A DNA stretch of 64,000 bases from contig NC_034424.1 of assembly GCF_002078875.1 (NCBI RefSeq), positions 4,348,018-4,412,017 on the forward strand. The letters are read 5' to 3'. Every line of letters starts with the position of its first letter. The stretch's first letter is position 1. Below the pieces are notes generated by a model. It did not search any database. It was not told the DNA's origin and saw nothing but the letters and a program-made list of their open reading frames with translations. The position numbers were made by a program, and so were the translations under genes. Source of the DNA: Numida meleagris. Lineage: Eukaryota > Chordata > Aves > Galliformes > Numididae. Below, in pieces: positions 15,101 to 30,100 of the stretch.

Positions 15101-18100
15101 AATAAAACTCCCACCAAAACACAGGCTCTAGACGTTGAGTTTTTTCTGCAGTGGGCCCCTTTGTGTATTTCTAATGCAACACGGAAGTTGGAAACAGAGA
15201 TAGCTGCCAGAAGCCTGCAGAAATAGCTCATTACAGACCACCAAACTGCCTCACAGATAACCAGAGTCCATTGACAACAGTTTTGAAAGCAACATTTTAA
15301 ATGAAACTGAAGCCAAATAAGAGGCTCTTAAGGCATAAGCAAGTCTTCAAATCCTACAGATGATATCATGTGTCCAATAAAGAACAGTTTGTGCCACTAA
15401 ACATATAAACTAGCATTTTAAACAACTGTATTTACACAGTTAGCATCTGAAGTGCTACAGACTAACTAGGCTTTTTATGCCTTTGTCTGGCATCTAATGT
15501 CATTAGCGAGAATCAAGTTACCCAAAGTAGAGGCTCATCATGAGTTAGCCTGGTCATTTATATCCGAATACAGAAAAAATGACACACTGGAGAGCCAAGG
15601 ATGACAGTGTTGGAATCACTCATTAGCAGACTTTTAAGTAAAGTTAACAAATAAAGCAATGTCATCTGTTCATCCTCTACGAGTAATAACCCCCCATTTA
15701 TCACCCACTGGTGCTTTGACAGCTAAGATCATTGGAGCTCTTGGAGAGTTTTGAACAGCAACGTAAAAACACAGAATTGCTTGAGTAAAGTCAGCTGCAG
15801 TGCATGCTGAACACAGAACAGGGTTTGACTTGTGTAACTCTGCAGCATATTCCACTACCAGCACTGCTGAGCTCTCAGGATATGGAAGGTCATTCCCATT
15901 ACTCTCCGGAAAGCACAACACTGATGGGCACAGGAACAAAAGTCATTCAATACTGTATACAGTCATAACAACATGGAAAGAACAAAGAAAGAAAAATGAG
16001 AGTGATCTCTAGCAAAGCTGTAATTGAGTTTTCAACCAGGAGTTTAAGTGGTTTAAGCATAAAATGGGAGGGAAAAAAACCTAACGAGGGTGTGTTTTTT
16101 TCTATACATCTTGTCTGGTATTGTCCAGCTCCTAAAGAAATGAGCATTTCAGCTGGGAATTGATTGCACTGTAGTATAACACGCACACACACACAGATAG
16201 GAAGACAGAGGCCACGAAGGGTACCAGTAATGGCCAATCAAAATTAACACTCCAGCCACTGAAGCTCCATTTCCACTATCAACAATTTCTCAATCACATC
16301 CCTTCTACAGCAATATGGACTCATCCCCTTCAACACACCACCGTTTACTGCCCTGTGTTTTCAGCTATTTTAATATTATTAAAAAAAAGGAAAAAAAAAA
16401 GGAAAAAAAAAAGGAAAGCAATAGCATGTATTATCATCTGAGCCCTTTAGCACTGCTAGTCCCCACCTCTGCAAACATTCCTCTCTACAGTAAAGCTCCA
16501 TATATCAATAACTTCGGGGAGCTTTTTTTCTTGTAATGGTTTTTTCATAAGGATTTCTACTGATAGTATGTTTCCTAATTACTTAATTGCATGATAGACT
16601 AAAATGGCTCTGAAGGCGCCTTGCCAATCTCTCAGGTAAATTAGACAGTGCCATTATCTAAATTCACTTTAGCAAAATTACTTTATTCTCTTCTCAAATA
16701 GAAATACTGTCAAAAGCAGTGCATCTCTCTCATACTTACGTAGATTCAAGTACAGATGTTCTATTTTCTCTTAAAAGAGATGTGAGCAAGTTCATCTCTT
16801 CTGTTTCATGTTCACTCATCCCTATTCTGCCAAAGTGTTTGCCAGTTGTATCATGTTCAAACTGAGGCTTATTTGGATTCCTATAATGTCTATCTTTGCA
16901 GAAACTCTCTGAATAGCCTGATGGAGTTATCTGTTAAAAAATTGCAAATATTTTCTTATTAGATAGGTATGCAACATTCTATTAAATTAAGGGCTGTAAT
17001 CTTTTTGTAATTGGGTTTTCTAATTCCTGATGCCCTTTATCTACATTAAGAAGCACCCACAGACATTTCACTTACCATTTATTAATTGAAAAACAAATGA
17101 ACATCTATTTCACATGATTAATTCATACTGATCAGTTGTTTAGCAGTAAGTAGACTTCCCTGATGGTATTTATCTTTGAATAGGTATGAAACTTCTGGAA
17201 TGCTGCCTGCAGATTACAGCTAGCTTTTTATCAGTTCACCTTTGAATCATTTGCCTTTACAGTACCAAATTCTGTCCTGGGATCTCCAGGTGCAAGCTCT
17301 GATGGCAAGGACAGGATGTAACTTAAACTATTTACAAACTGCCAGCTTCTTGCATGTTACACCAGAGACTTTGTTTCGACATGGGTCCTCTCCAGTAATT
17401 CAACCATCCTTTAAGTCAATGGGAGCCTTTTGTATCAACTATGTGAGTGTATACACCCTGCCCACTTCACAGTTTCATGGATAGGCATCACTAGTGAGAC
17501 ACTGAAATGTTTAAGAGGCAGGAGAATCTTCACAATACAACATTTACCTGCTTATCTGCCTCAGAAAGACGATCCATGGATTCATGAAGGCATACCTAGT
17601 CAACAGAGAAACACGGGAATTACAAATTTCAAATAACAGAAGGTCATTCTTCTTCAACTCAACCACTCAACATCTGTCACTTGTATCGTATTTTAGCACG
17701 CTACCATTTTCAAACAACTAGAAACGTTCAGCTAATTACACTCTATGATCTTCTGAGGTTCCTTTTAACTTGAATAATTTTACGATACCACGATGCTTTG
17801 GAACGATCAGAGGACAGCAGATTCCAGAAGCTTGTGTTAAGTATGAAAACGTGTCTAGCAAGTTACCATGACAATCAAGCATTCCAACCCAGAAGAAGGA
17901 TCTCAAATACTTTTCATCAACGATGGCAGCAGACAAACCTCACATAATTTGAACTACAGAGTTTTGAAAGAGAAACGCAGTGTATCCAGAGCAGAGTCCT
18001 ACCTGGCTGCCCCTCTCATAAAATTGACTGTTCTGCAGCTTCCTGCCATTGTCACCATCTTCAGTCTGCTTCACCGGCTCCTCTGGTATTTCAAGAAACT

Positions 18101-21100
18101 ATACAAAGTATGGAATGATGTGAAAATGTAGCACAAAAAAATACTGTGATATGAAACGTGCATAAATAAGTCAGTGACATGTCTTAAAAGAAAACAAAAA
18201 AAGCCTGTAATACAAAGTAACAAACACTGAATTAGACTTCTTCAACGAGATCAAAGAAAATTAATATAAAAAACAGGAATTATTCATCTTACAGTGAAAC
18301 CTGATTTTATACATTATTTCATTTTGATTTAACCCTCTCCCCTCAGATATTACAATAACAAAGGAACATCATTTTGCCTCTGCTGACAAAAGACCCCTGT
18401 CCTCAACCATGCTCGTTTTATTTTCCCACTGCCAGAATTCACTTCTACTTGCTGCACAAGGAGGGCTTTTCTCCAGCACCCAAGATGCAGGCACATTCCA
18501 AAGAAAGCATATGTAGCTTTCTAAAAAGAGTTACTGTAAGAACAGCTTCATCTGCTTTGTCTAGCCTAAATTTGCCAGTTTGTAGCACATGGCGTTAAAT
18601 TCACCTATGAGGAGACCCTGAGCTGCACTGCATAAACAAGCTTTGGTCTTTTTTTTTTTTTTTTTTGGCTGATATATAACTAAGTATTCGGTAAGACAGG
18701 AAAATGAAAATAATTTATTTACATCCCTGGTTACATTCCAGTAGGTCGCAGAGTAAAACTGGTGCTTTCAGGGCGGGGGTTCTTGAATGCACTGTGGTAT
18801 GAATTGGGCAGAATATAGTATTTTAGGAGCACGCTGGAACAAAGGTTCCCAAACTGTGGCAGACTGGAGCCAGGGAGCAGCTCCAACCAGCTGAGCAGTT
18901 ACTGCCTGTCCAGCTGGGAAGAAGGAGCAGCAGAGGACCAGAGAAGGCACGAGGCTGGATAAAGGAGCATGAAAGCACAGAGCCTCCGCATCCGAACAAC
19001 TCCATTTAAAGAACACCAAACTAGAATTTCAACCAGACTGGACATTTATATCATCCTGTTTATGGCAACTTTTTACAATCTAATAGAAAAAGATGGTTAT
19101 TGAAGATCTTTGCTGCTAGAACCTCATTAAAAAATAAGGAACGTGGGTGACGGTAAATAGCAGTGATGCTGTGCCTAGGATGCCTAAACCATAGGTGGGA
19201 TATAGCATTGGCACAGCAGATCGAGGCTTGCATTAGACACCACGTTTTACCCTTAAAGCACCATGCCAATAACATAGCACTGCTGCGTAAAACAGTCACG
19301 TGGAGCTAAAGAAAAACTAACCAAAGACAAGAGGAAGCAGAACCCTGAGCATAGCTACGGAAAAAGCAGTAAATTGATGATTACAGGTACAGAGACTCAG
19401 CTGACACGCTGAAAGGAAAGCAACTGGTGCCTAGTGGCTGTGGATGTGATATTTATAGTTTTGATGGATACAAAGCGCGGAGCTGGAACTTGTGACGTGC
19501 AAAGAAAAACCTGCTTCCCCGGCCTCACAGGCTGTACATGTACAGCCTTGGCTCTCAGCACGTCGATCCAACTGCAGACAAACAGGATTCTGCAGGGAGT
19601 GTTATTTTTACTTCCCAAGAACACTGGGAATTGAACGCATGTGTGGGTTTGTTGGTTTTGTGTTTTTTTTTTTAATTGAGCACAAAAGGTGCACATCAAT
19701 GTATACGTGAAATAAATGAGAAAGGCTTTTTGTACCTTCCAATCTCTAGCAGCATAAACAACTCTAATGGTTTTAAGTAACTGGATGGTGCAGCCTATTA
19801 ATATATTTGCCTTTTGCTGTTAGAAATCTATATTCAAAATTAACTGTTGAGTCTTGGTCTTGGTATTTTCACTTAAAACTCGGTTTTCCAGGACAACGCA
19901 AAGATCATCTAAAAACTGGAGTGAGATAGACAGAACTGGGGTAGACAGCAAGGACATGCTTTAAAAAAGATATCTTCTCATTGTAATCGTAGGAAATCAG
20001 AAGTCCAATCATATTTGCTATCACAAAACAATGCTAAATTCTAATCTTCCATGTGTAGATCCAGCTTGTCAAACCCTATATTTGTGTATTAAGATTCAAC
20101 TTATTTGCACATATAACTTATCCACCCCATGCAGCTACGTCTACTGACTCAATATCTTCCAGCAGATGAGCTTCCCAGGCCAGTACTGGGCTAAAGAAGT
20201 GATGCTTCTCAGAATGGAACTCTTCCATCAGACCAGCAGGTTACAGCACGCAGTAACAAGAAATTACTGCAGTTTAAGCCTGGTCCTACGTCTGAGACGC
20301 TGAAAGGAAACTTTCTGTGCTCCAAGGAACATAATCTAACGTTCAACAAAATATTAGGAAAAAAAAAAAGTGGCTTAAGGCCAGAAAAAAAAAAAAAGTC
20401 TACTAAAAATAAGCAGCCTGTTTAAAGTATTTCCTTGGGGACTGAAAACCTTGAGAATGTTTTTCCTAAATGAACCACTGATATGCTTGGTTTGTAAAGA
20501 TCCCTGGAGCCCTGAAGGCTGAAATCACTGAGGCTGCTTCTCTCCGAGATAGCAGATGTTCAGAGGACGGGACAAAAACAACCTTATTCTGCTCTCCTCC
20601 CTCTCTTCCAAAGACGAGGCCAAGAAATGCGCCAAGAAATGGCCAAGAATGGAGACCCTGCGCTCAGCAGGGGGGTTGAAACTCGATGATCTTGGAGGTC
20701 CTTTTCAACCCAGGCCATTCTAGGATTCTGTGATTCTATGAAATGGAGCACCAGGGGCTGCCAGGCCTGGGGGAGATGCCCTGCAGAGACCCCAGGATGC
20801 ACATTTATCTGACCTGTGCACTGGCTTTCGGAAGGAAAAGGAAGATGAGTTCATTTTAAGAACCTGAGGAGGCTGCATGTTCCTGCTCCTGTCTCAGCTG
20901 CTCTTACAGACGTGTGTTAGCACCATCTCAGCACTACCTGCCAACAAATCCTAGCCCGAAATACACACAAGAAATAGAACGTGGCCTCTCTGACAATGGT
21001 TATTAATATGCACAATGCACTGTTGTCACAATCCATAGCCCAAAAAACAAATAGCCATTTACTGCCAGGAATGACGAAATGGTACCTTTTAAACTAAAAG

Positions 21101-24100
21101 CATTTAATCGCACATCCTTTAACTTTTGAGCTCTATAGCACTACCATCATACTGACACACAATAAAACTTCGTCAAATTTTACATTTCTACGTGTTACAA
21201 GAATTTTGAGGCCTGATGTTTTACAGGCTTCGCTCTCTGCCGTTCTGCACCTCATTTCACAGGGGCAGCTTCCTAAGTAAGCGGCCTTGTATGTTCTGCT
21301 CATGCTGAGTCAAACACACGATCACATCTTGCCATGTAGTGACACAAATTCCTTCCTATGCACTATGGCATCGGTGGGGGTGCAGCACCCTCTGCAGGAT
21401 GGCAAGGCAAATTACCAGGAAGACCCATCTACAGAAAGCACAAGCACTCCAAAACGGATTGCCCACAAGCTTTTCAGGGCAAAACCATTACAGCCACCTG
21501 AAAATTCGTTATTTCAGTAAAATTCGCAACACTCCTGAAGGTCATTCTGTAATTTAAATAGGTTTTCAATTAAAACGTATTTCAAATAAAGGTAACACAA
21601 GGATGTCTTAAAACTGAAAAAGCAAGCATCTTTTGGGATTTCTGATGGCACCAAAGGAACTCGTGTCCTGTGCTATCATGACAGGACACTGAGCTCTTAA
21701 CAAAGCAAAATTAACTCTTTCTTCCCCTTTTAAATGGGAAAACCAACAGATGGCAGACCCAAGAAATGTTTTAATATATATGTTGCTTCTTTAAAATCTA
21801 CTGAACACATCACTGAACACTTGCTGAATTGAGACTGTGAGATCTTGTGTTAACCTCCTAAATTCCCTTACATCATTAGTTTATTATAAGGAATTAACAA
21901 CCTAAACTCCCCAGGTTTTACAGTCATTCTGCACTTAGGTAAACGATTCCACAAGGTACATTAGATGTGAGAGTCAGATTCACTGCTTTAACCCTGAAAA
22001 CCAACCTCACTCTGGTTTAATATCCTCAGTGCTTCCTTCCCTTGAGAATCCGTTGTGAAGAATCCAAGCTGTTTCTTCTGAAGTTCTTGATTAGTTAACT
22101 GCAGGTCCTTAACCATCAAGAGAAGATCAGTAACCTAAACAACCAAACAAAGAACAAGCAAAACTAATAGCATCCATGCTAGTATGAAAGCAAATTATGA
22201 TATATAAATCTCTATGTAAATCTAAACTGCAAAGTGGGAATGCCAGGGCTTCAGTATATGCTCATAAGGCAATCTCCCTACGTAAGGAAAACATTATGAT
22301 GTATTTCTAAGTTGGTGTTCAAGAAATCTTAACTTGGAAGACTGTAGTTTCCAGCCTGAAGTTACTCCACTTACCAAGATGAAGCACCAAACTTCATTAT
22401 TCGGTAGCAGAAAGAAACCCAAGGGCCCCTCACAACAACAGGCTGATTTGTGAAGAAACTTTCTGATGCAAGGGAAGCCAGTGTTACACAGAAATAGTAA
22501 CACTCAGAAGCAATCTGTTCTTGTACCTCAAAGACCCTTTAAGACACTACCACTCTGAGTAGTTTCACACATATAAAATCAGTATCAGAGTGAACAGTCA
22601 CATTCAAGACTCCTGAATAGATGTTAGTGACGCAGACTTGTGTAGTTATATCGAGAAGGCAGCACTTGCAGAAGAAGGTGAAATGTTTTTATTAGAGCAA
22701 TTAATATATTTGCGAAAAGCAGATCAGTGCTCTGGCACAGAACTTCTTTTTCGGGTAAAAAATGGTTTATCAACATCTTTTGCTAATGCTGTCCCTGAAT
22801 CTGCCAAAGGGAATATGTTCAGAGATAAAAGCAGTGTTCCTCAGAATGGGACTGACAGACAATCTGGGGCTTTTTCACTCACACCTGCTCAGTGTAAGGC
22901 GAGCTCCTTTCCTTCCCATTACCCACCTCCACATTTTGAACACTTGCCTACAATTCAGCTGCCCATGAGAAATGGAAAACTTCACTTATGTTCAATCTCA
23001 AACAATTGCATTCAGCACAGCTCCTTATCATAAATTGGTGCGCCGCTCAGAGATGAACACACAGGGTGACGAGTTAGAACAGTTTTCTGAACTCCAATAC
23101 TAATCTATTGCTTGACAACTGTCTGCAAATTTAATTTCTTTGAATTTCAGTTCTACTTATGTAGAATGAAGATAATATTAACCTACCTCAGGGTTCCTTT
23201 TTAACATTCCATATTTGTCAAAAAATCTGTAAAGCCTAGGATGGAGTGTGCCATACAGAATAAATTACAGACACCACTACCATATTCATGATTAATAAAG
23301 GCAGGTGAGATATGCATTGTAGGATACTTAATACAAAAACTTCTCTTTCGAGTTGGCATTCTTAACGATCACTAAAATAGGGCATTGAGTCTGAAACTTG
23401 AATCCAGCTGTCTAACTGTTGGAAAAGCCTTGCAGCAGCCCACCTACCTTGCAGCTGACTCTGAAGCTCATGTCGTGTAACAAGGATAAACTGCTCATAA
23501 AAGGTGGAACACAAACCACACAGAGAAGAACATCAAATCCTTTCAGAACCACCAAGTCATATCTAAATAAAATGCGTCTTCCCGTGAGAGACGCACAAAC
23601 TACAAATGAATCAGAATTAAGTCATTAAGAGCAGTAAGTATTAAAGCAGATCGATACCTTTTTCTTCAGTTCTTCAAGAGACAGATGGTCTATCTGTAGG
23701 TTTAAATGATCTTGCTCTCCTAAGCAAATACTCATATAAGATGTTTGATCTCCACAGAAAGATAGGGTTTCATCTGTCAAAATAACCAACAACAGGAATT
23801 ATTTCAGAAACTCTTATTTGTTTGCAGAAAAAGAAAATGCAAAGACAGGACTTTTCCAAGAAGAGCCTGCCAGGAAGCCTGGGGGAGGCCTGTTAAAATG
23901 TTTCATTCTCCAAAATAAGCTTTACGTTCAATTTTGTCCTTACATTTCTTTGTGTCCCTGACAACTAGACATGCTGTATTTTCTGTGGTTATCAGCATGA
24001 GTTGTGAATGCAATTCCGCATTATAATTTGCACATTTAGCATTACATTTAGAAACATCTTTTAGGAAGGATAAGTAAGGCATGAGTAGTTACTCTAACTG

Positions 24101-27100
24101 TATTTATAGGAATTTGAAGTCTCGAGGCAAAGAGACAGGTTGGACAAGGTTACAGAATTCGTTTTGCTTTGGGGTCCAAAGAACTGAAAATTAATGGAAT
24201 TGAAAATACTTATTCATTTCCTCTCTAACCACATGACCGGTTTGTTATGTTTCAATAAACACCTGTTCATTTACAACATAGATGACAATTAATTCTTTCG
24301 TATCATCTCATTAGATAGCGGGAAAGCATATGTAAATTATGACAAAGAAGAGACATCCAAATTCTCTTCCTAACTCTGACACTGGTCCCATGGAAGCTGC
24401 GAGGACTCAGCGTTTCACAAATGATTGCAAAATTCCAGAGTCTTCTTCCCTAGCAGCTTCACCTACAGCCCAACTGCTTTTGACAGCTGGACCTGGGAGT
24501 ATCCACAGCTCCTTTTGGCTTCTCCTGGTTGTTCATCACCTCTTTACTTTGGAGGCTGGGAACTCTGAAAAGGCAGAAGCTCACCTCAGTTATCAAAGTG
24601 GGGAAGAGAATGATGCCAAAACTGAAACTCTAAGTTGAAAGGCTAAGTGAACGGGCCTTGTTGTTGGTTAGTGTATCCCCTAAGAACAAAACAGATTTAT
24701 CTGCACGTGCAGTGAACTTCAATCATATCCATCATTCTTTTCTATATTTAAGTATACACTAAAAACATCTTCAGAAAAGCTCTAATATTTCTGAATAAAC
24801 GACAAAATAATAAAAATACTGGCTACTTTTTTTGTCTCTGGGAGTGCTTCTTGCGTTAGGAGGAGTCTACCAATTTCCTGAGACACAAGCTGTTCATCAA
24901 AATACCATCAAACAACAAAGTTCCAGGGACAGAAAGTGATCCCATGGCCACAGATTTATTCAAAGCCAGGAATCTGTTTCCTGCAGAAAACAGTAAATTC
25001 TATGGGTACAAAATTGTAGGCAGCTTGAAATGATCACTGCAGTAGAATTGCCGTAGAATTACTAACATTTGCTGCGGGGAAAGAGAAAAGCTGTGCCTTT
25101 ATACAATGCTCTGATTGCTCAAAGATATTCTCTTACAAATCCCCCAAATAATTTTCAGTACGGAAGGCTGAAGTCTTTTTACACCTTTATCTACTTTCAA
25201 ACGGTTCTTCTCCAGCACTGCAAACTGAGGGTCGTAAAAACAGTTTTCTTTTGTGCAAGAAGATCAAGAAAAGGGATGGGCTGCACACGTATACAGACCT
25301 TGCCTGTTTTTAGCATTCTTAATCTGATCTTCTAAGACCTTCTGTAGATTCCGAGTGGCCACAATGTCATCTTCTAGTTGTTTCCGTAACATGAAGATCT
25401 TGTTCAGTTCTGTCTGCAAGCTATTCAAACTACGGAAAAAAAAAGGAGAAAACCAGAAATAAAACAAAAACCTTTAGGATTTTGATTCGAAGCACTCAGT
25501 TAGGCACGGCAGCATCTTTCATACACCCAGGCTTCCACAAAGACCCCATTTCACAGCAGCCAGCACCAGTTTTCATCACACAGTTACATCGTTTTGATGC
25601 ATAAGAATTAACTAATCCCTACGCAGAAAGGAGGCATCAAACCTTTACATCCACATCCTCTTCTTGTTTTGAACTGTTGCTACTTTTAAATCAGCTTAAG
25701 CAGGACACATACAGCATGCTGGGCAAATCTGAGGCTGTTTGTTTGTTTGCGTGCAGGAAAACAACCAGTTTTGATGTATTCCATTATATGGTGACCATGG
25801 AAACTTTGTTCCCCTGCTACAGGACTATACTATACAATCTAATGCTCCTCCCCACCCCAACCCCCCCCAAATGAATAAATAAATAAACAAACAAATAAAT
25901 AAATAAATCATGTTTCATTGAAGATATGATTCAGGCGCAATCCGACTATTTTATTTCTTCCATCAGCCAGCAGTCTGCAAAAAGACCTTTCCAGCTTAAA
26001 CCGTGCCAATGATCTCAACTGGGTATAGATTTCAAAACTTAAAAATGACAATTTGTCAACATGAATTAATTCCTTAAGCAGCTTTTTTTTCCCCAGCGTA
26101 GTCACTGACGTGCTTACTTTAGCATCAGTCGCTGCCCCCTGCTTCTCCCCATGTCAGCACATCCAGCTGTCCCTTGCTAGCTCATCCCCATTACCCTTCA
26201 ACAGCAGCGACAGGGCAGTTACAATCAGTCCATAAAAGGACTTAAGCACACTAAAAACTGAAATTGTAACAGTAGGAACTAAACTGGATTTAATCAAAAA
26301 TAAGGGGCTGCCGAACTCGTTGTATTATTTATTTTGACATTAAATTCACCCCAAACCTCAGTATTTTAAGATAAATTATGCCGCTGTAGAATCTCCAACC
26401 CACAATATTGAAATGCCTAAGAATTCAGGAATCTTTCAAAACAAAATTCAAATCTGCCTTACAGGAGGCTACACGGGAGCAAACAGAGCATCATACTTGC
26501 ATGAGGATAACGGCACCTTGCAGAAACACATTAATTAAAAGGCAGCATATATGAACAGACTCTCAGTCTGTCTTCTGACAAGTGTGCTGCTGTCAGTGCT
26601 TCTTGCACATGAACCCACTCCTTTAACTAACGCTCCCTGGCTCGGGAATGTCTTTGAAGAGAAAGCTCTCTTAAATGCTCAGCAAAAAAATTAAGAAAAA
26701 AAAAACAACAAACCAAGACATTACTGGAAGCTAAGTAAGCACATTCTCCCCTCTTCACGAGCTAAAGGTTTTATCAAAATAAGCATTGATTCTCTGCTTG
26801 GAGAGACAAGCAATGTCGTGGTACTGACATCAGGTGGCTTATTTTGAAAAACACCCATTCAAGTTGCACAGTCAGCTACGGTTATAATTTTCCCCATTTG
26901 AAAGATATTCTAAGAAAAGATAGCAGTAGATCTGTTCCTTTGTTGTTGTCATCACTGTACAGTGTTGACACCATCACCTTGCCCACAGACTGTTAGGGCA
27001 CTTTGTGTGAAATACTGAACCAAACTGGCTTCTTCCTCCATTTGGTGATTGCCACAAAAGCCACGGCTCTTTTCCTGGAGATAAGAAATAATCTCCATAG

Positions 27101-30100
27101 CCTGCCTTCTATCACTGTTTCTAATGAGAAAGATTCTGTTCTCTAAAACAGCTTCTGAGCCAGGCACAGGATGGCATTAGTATTAATGTGCCTAATTCAA
27201 ATTCTAGATCCCATCTACTTCAGTGCTGCTCACTTGCTGGCTTCCGAACTGCAGTTGCCTGTACACTGACTGCAAAATACAAACATGCATTCCCATAAAG
27301 TTGGCAGGTAAGAGCCACGGCATTCAGGCAGGAAGAGTGAGGAACCATCTCCTAAATGTTCCCAATACCTAATTAAGATATTTGTAATTATAACAGCAAA
27401 AGTGCATTTTAATAAAAGACACTTCTTTTACCCGAAGGCTAAGAATATTCTTCATTTCATCACAACATCTCTTCCTCAACCGCCAAGCAACAGCAGAATA
27501 CAAAGTAGGTTAGAGATTTCTTTCTAAAATGCTGTGCTCTTTGATATTAAAAGGCTGCAAAGCGCTGCCTCCTGCTGCTCAGGATGCTTTTGAATGCTTT
27601 ACGTTGAAAGAACGTTATGAAAATTTCACTTACTCTATTTTGTTTAAACGTCTCCAAAACCTTACCTGTTTAATTCTCATCAAAATTTTCACCGTGCCAC
27701 TTTCAAAGCAAGCATTATCTGTATTTGAGAAGGAGCACACTACGGTAAATCATCCAGCACAGCACAGCTGACTGTGATTTGATTTTCCCCTATATTCCAA
27801 CATGGGACAAGAAGCTCCTCTGAAAATCTACCCGCTTGCTTTGGTACGCAAATGGAAATCTGGCTCAGCGGGAAATCTAATCCAAAGAGAAATAATTTCA
27901 GAAATACTCAGCTCGCTGAAACAACATAACCTTCTTTACAAAAATATCTCTCTTCTAAGGAGACTACAACAGCAAGTTTATCCTCTGTTAACAATTAGCC
28001 TGGACAAAATACGGCCTGCTCCAGTTAAGCTGCACCTTTATTCACAACCTCTGACTCTGTCTGAGTTAAGATTGTCTATCAAAACACAAAGGGTACTTAC
28101 CTATCTGATTCCTTAAAGGTCTGCACGAGTGTAGAATAAATATTTTGTTCCTTTTTTAAAGCAAGGATCAGCTTTTCATATTCAGATTCTTTTTTTTCCT
28201 AAATTAAAAAGAACATAGTTATCTTGGAATGCAATTTTTATGTGGGTATGTCTACAACTTTGTGCAGACATGCAAAGGAGAAAAGGTGAGAAGAGCAACT
28301 CAGAAGTTATTGAACGGGAGAGCCCACCTTAAAAGCATAATACAAATCTGGAAATGATTTATGACACTTAAATCTGCTGCCATTACAGGAGGTGAAGAGC
28401 AGCTGGCTATTTATCTATCATAAATGAGTTACGTATCTAAATAACGGTTCAACCCAGGAACAACCCAGCAAGTTGTTATCATAGGGGAGGAAAGGGAAAG
28501 GCAAGCACAAGTCCAAAGACCAAGTGCCCATTTCAGAACATCATTCTAACAGTCCTCTCCATTTTCTGGATAAAAGTGGCTTTCTTTAGGGCTGGGTTTT
28601 CTGCAAATTCTGTTCCATTTCTGAACAAAAAGGTCTGCATTGAGCCAACAAATACAGGATGAAGACGCCAGCCACACGCTCGCCGAGTCTGAACACTCAA
28701 GCTGGGTCACTTCAAGCTGCTTTCTTTACTTGTACAAAGAAAATTGTTTGCCTGCAGCCTTGCTCACAGAAAGTATGTTATTACTAGAATAAATCCAGGC
28801 TCCTATGCTACTTTCTCAGTAAGCATCCACTGTAAGTTCCGAAGACTTTTTTCAATCCAACAACCACTCAGCCACTTTTTCAGCAGGAAGCAAAAAATGC
28901 AGCTATTTAAAGGAGTATTTGCTTGCACTTATTACATAAAAATACCTAAGATGTCAGCCAGCTCGGAAGAGAAAATAACTGGGATATCTATAGGAAATGT
29001 AGCCGTATTAATGTCAGGCACAGTATCTTCTGTCTCTGCTTGAGAAGAAAAGGCCATGTTGCTTCTCTCACTTTTCCTTCCGACTGAAAATTGAAAGCAC
29101 AAACAAAAAAAAGTGCCACAGCCAGGGGGGAATGTGCATGGCTCCAGCATGACAAGATAACTCTAGAGGACGACAACGAAAGGTAATTCTATTTTCTCCA
29201 TATTACAACCTCAAGACTGGAAACTAAACTCTCATGAGATACTAAATCATTAGCGAACAGATCATTAACAGGGAAGAAATCTACACCCAGGAGTTTCAAG
29301 CAGCTGTTATTACTTCAAATTGCAGTTCCTAAGCCAGGAATTGCAACAAAAATTCAGCTACAGTAGAACCTCGTTAATTCACGCTAACGATGCAGAGACT
29401 GTTAATTTGAAAAATTCATATTCTGCAAAGTAAACAGCACAAAAGCAAGGACAACTGTTGTTTACTTTTAATTATTTATGCTCGTACTTCACAGCGTGCT
29501 AGCAAACACGTTAAATAATATTTTGCAAATGTAATCAAGTTTTGATCAAATTATTTCCATCGAGTAATCTGCATCACAGATCTCACTGCTGAAAGAGCAG
29601 CTCGAGCCACTTAACCCTGCAGGCTCTTTGAAGAAGTGACCTTGCCTTTGCATGTGCTCATCACGCTCCGCTATGCGCCATCCCAAACCGCACCCTAGCA
29701 CACGTTTCAAGGTTCTCGTGCTGTTTGCACATGAAATACTATTTCATAGGTGAACGGCAAAATGCAGAGCTTAACGTCAAGCTTAATGTCAAGGCGAGCA
29801 GAGAAGGAGCACACAGCAGTGACTTCTGCTGGCTGAGAGCTGGGAAACACAAAGGGAAATGGGCTGAGATGGGTGATGCAGTGTCCACTGTTAAAGAATA
29901 CCTTCAAAAAGGCATCAAAAAAATGAATCTTAGAGCCTGAGTGAAGGACTCTTAGCAACGTGCAGGAATCCCAGCCTTTTAAGAAAAGGCATTAAGCATG
30001 AAGTACACCGACTGCAATTCCGTTTGGAAAAGGGTTGGCCGCTGACAATGATCAATGACACAAAAGGAACAGGAAGAGAGAAATCATTTGACTTAATTTA

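Noticed and set aside
22638..23033. 131-codon plus-strand ORF in intron 17
   Set aside because: Antisense to the gene, no recognisable domain, no promoter or splice context.
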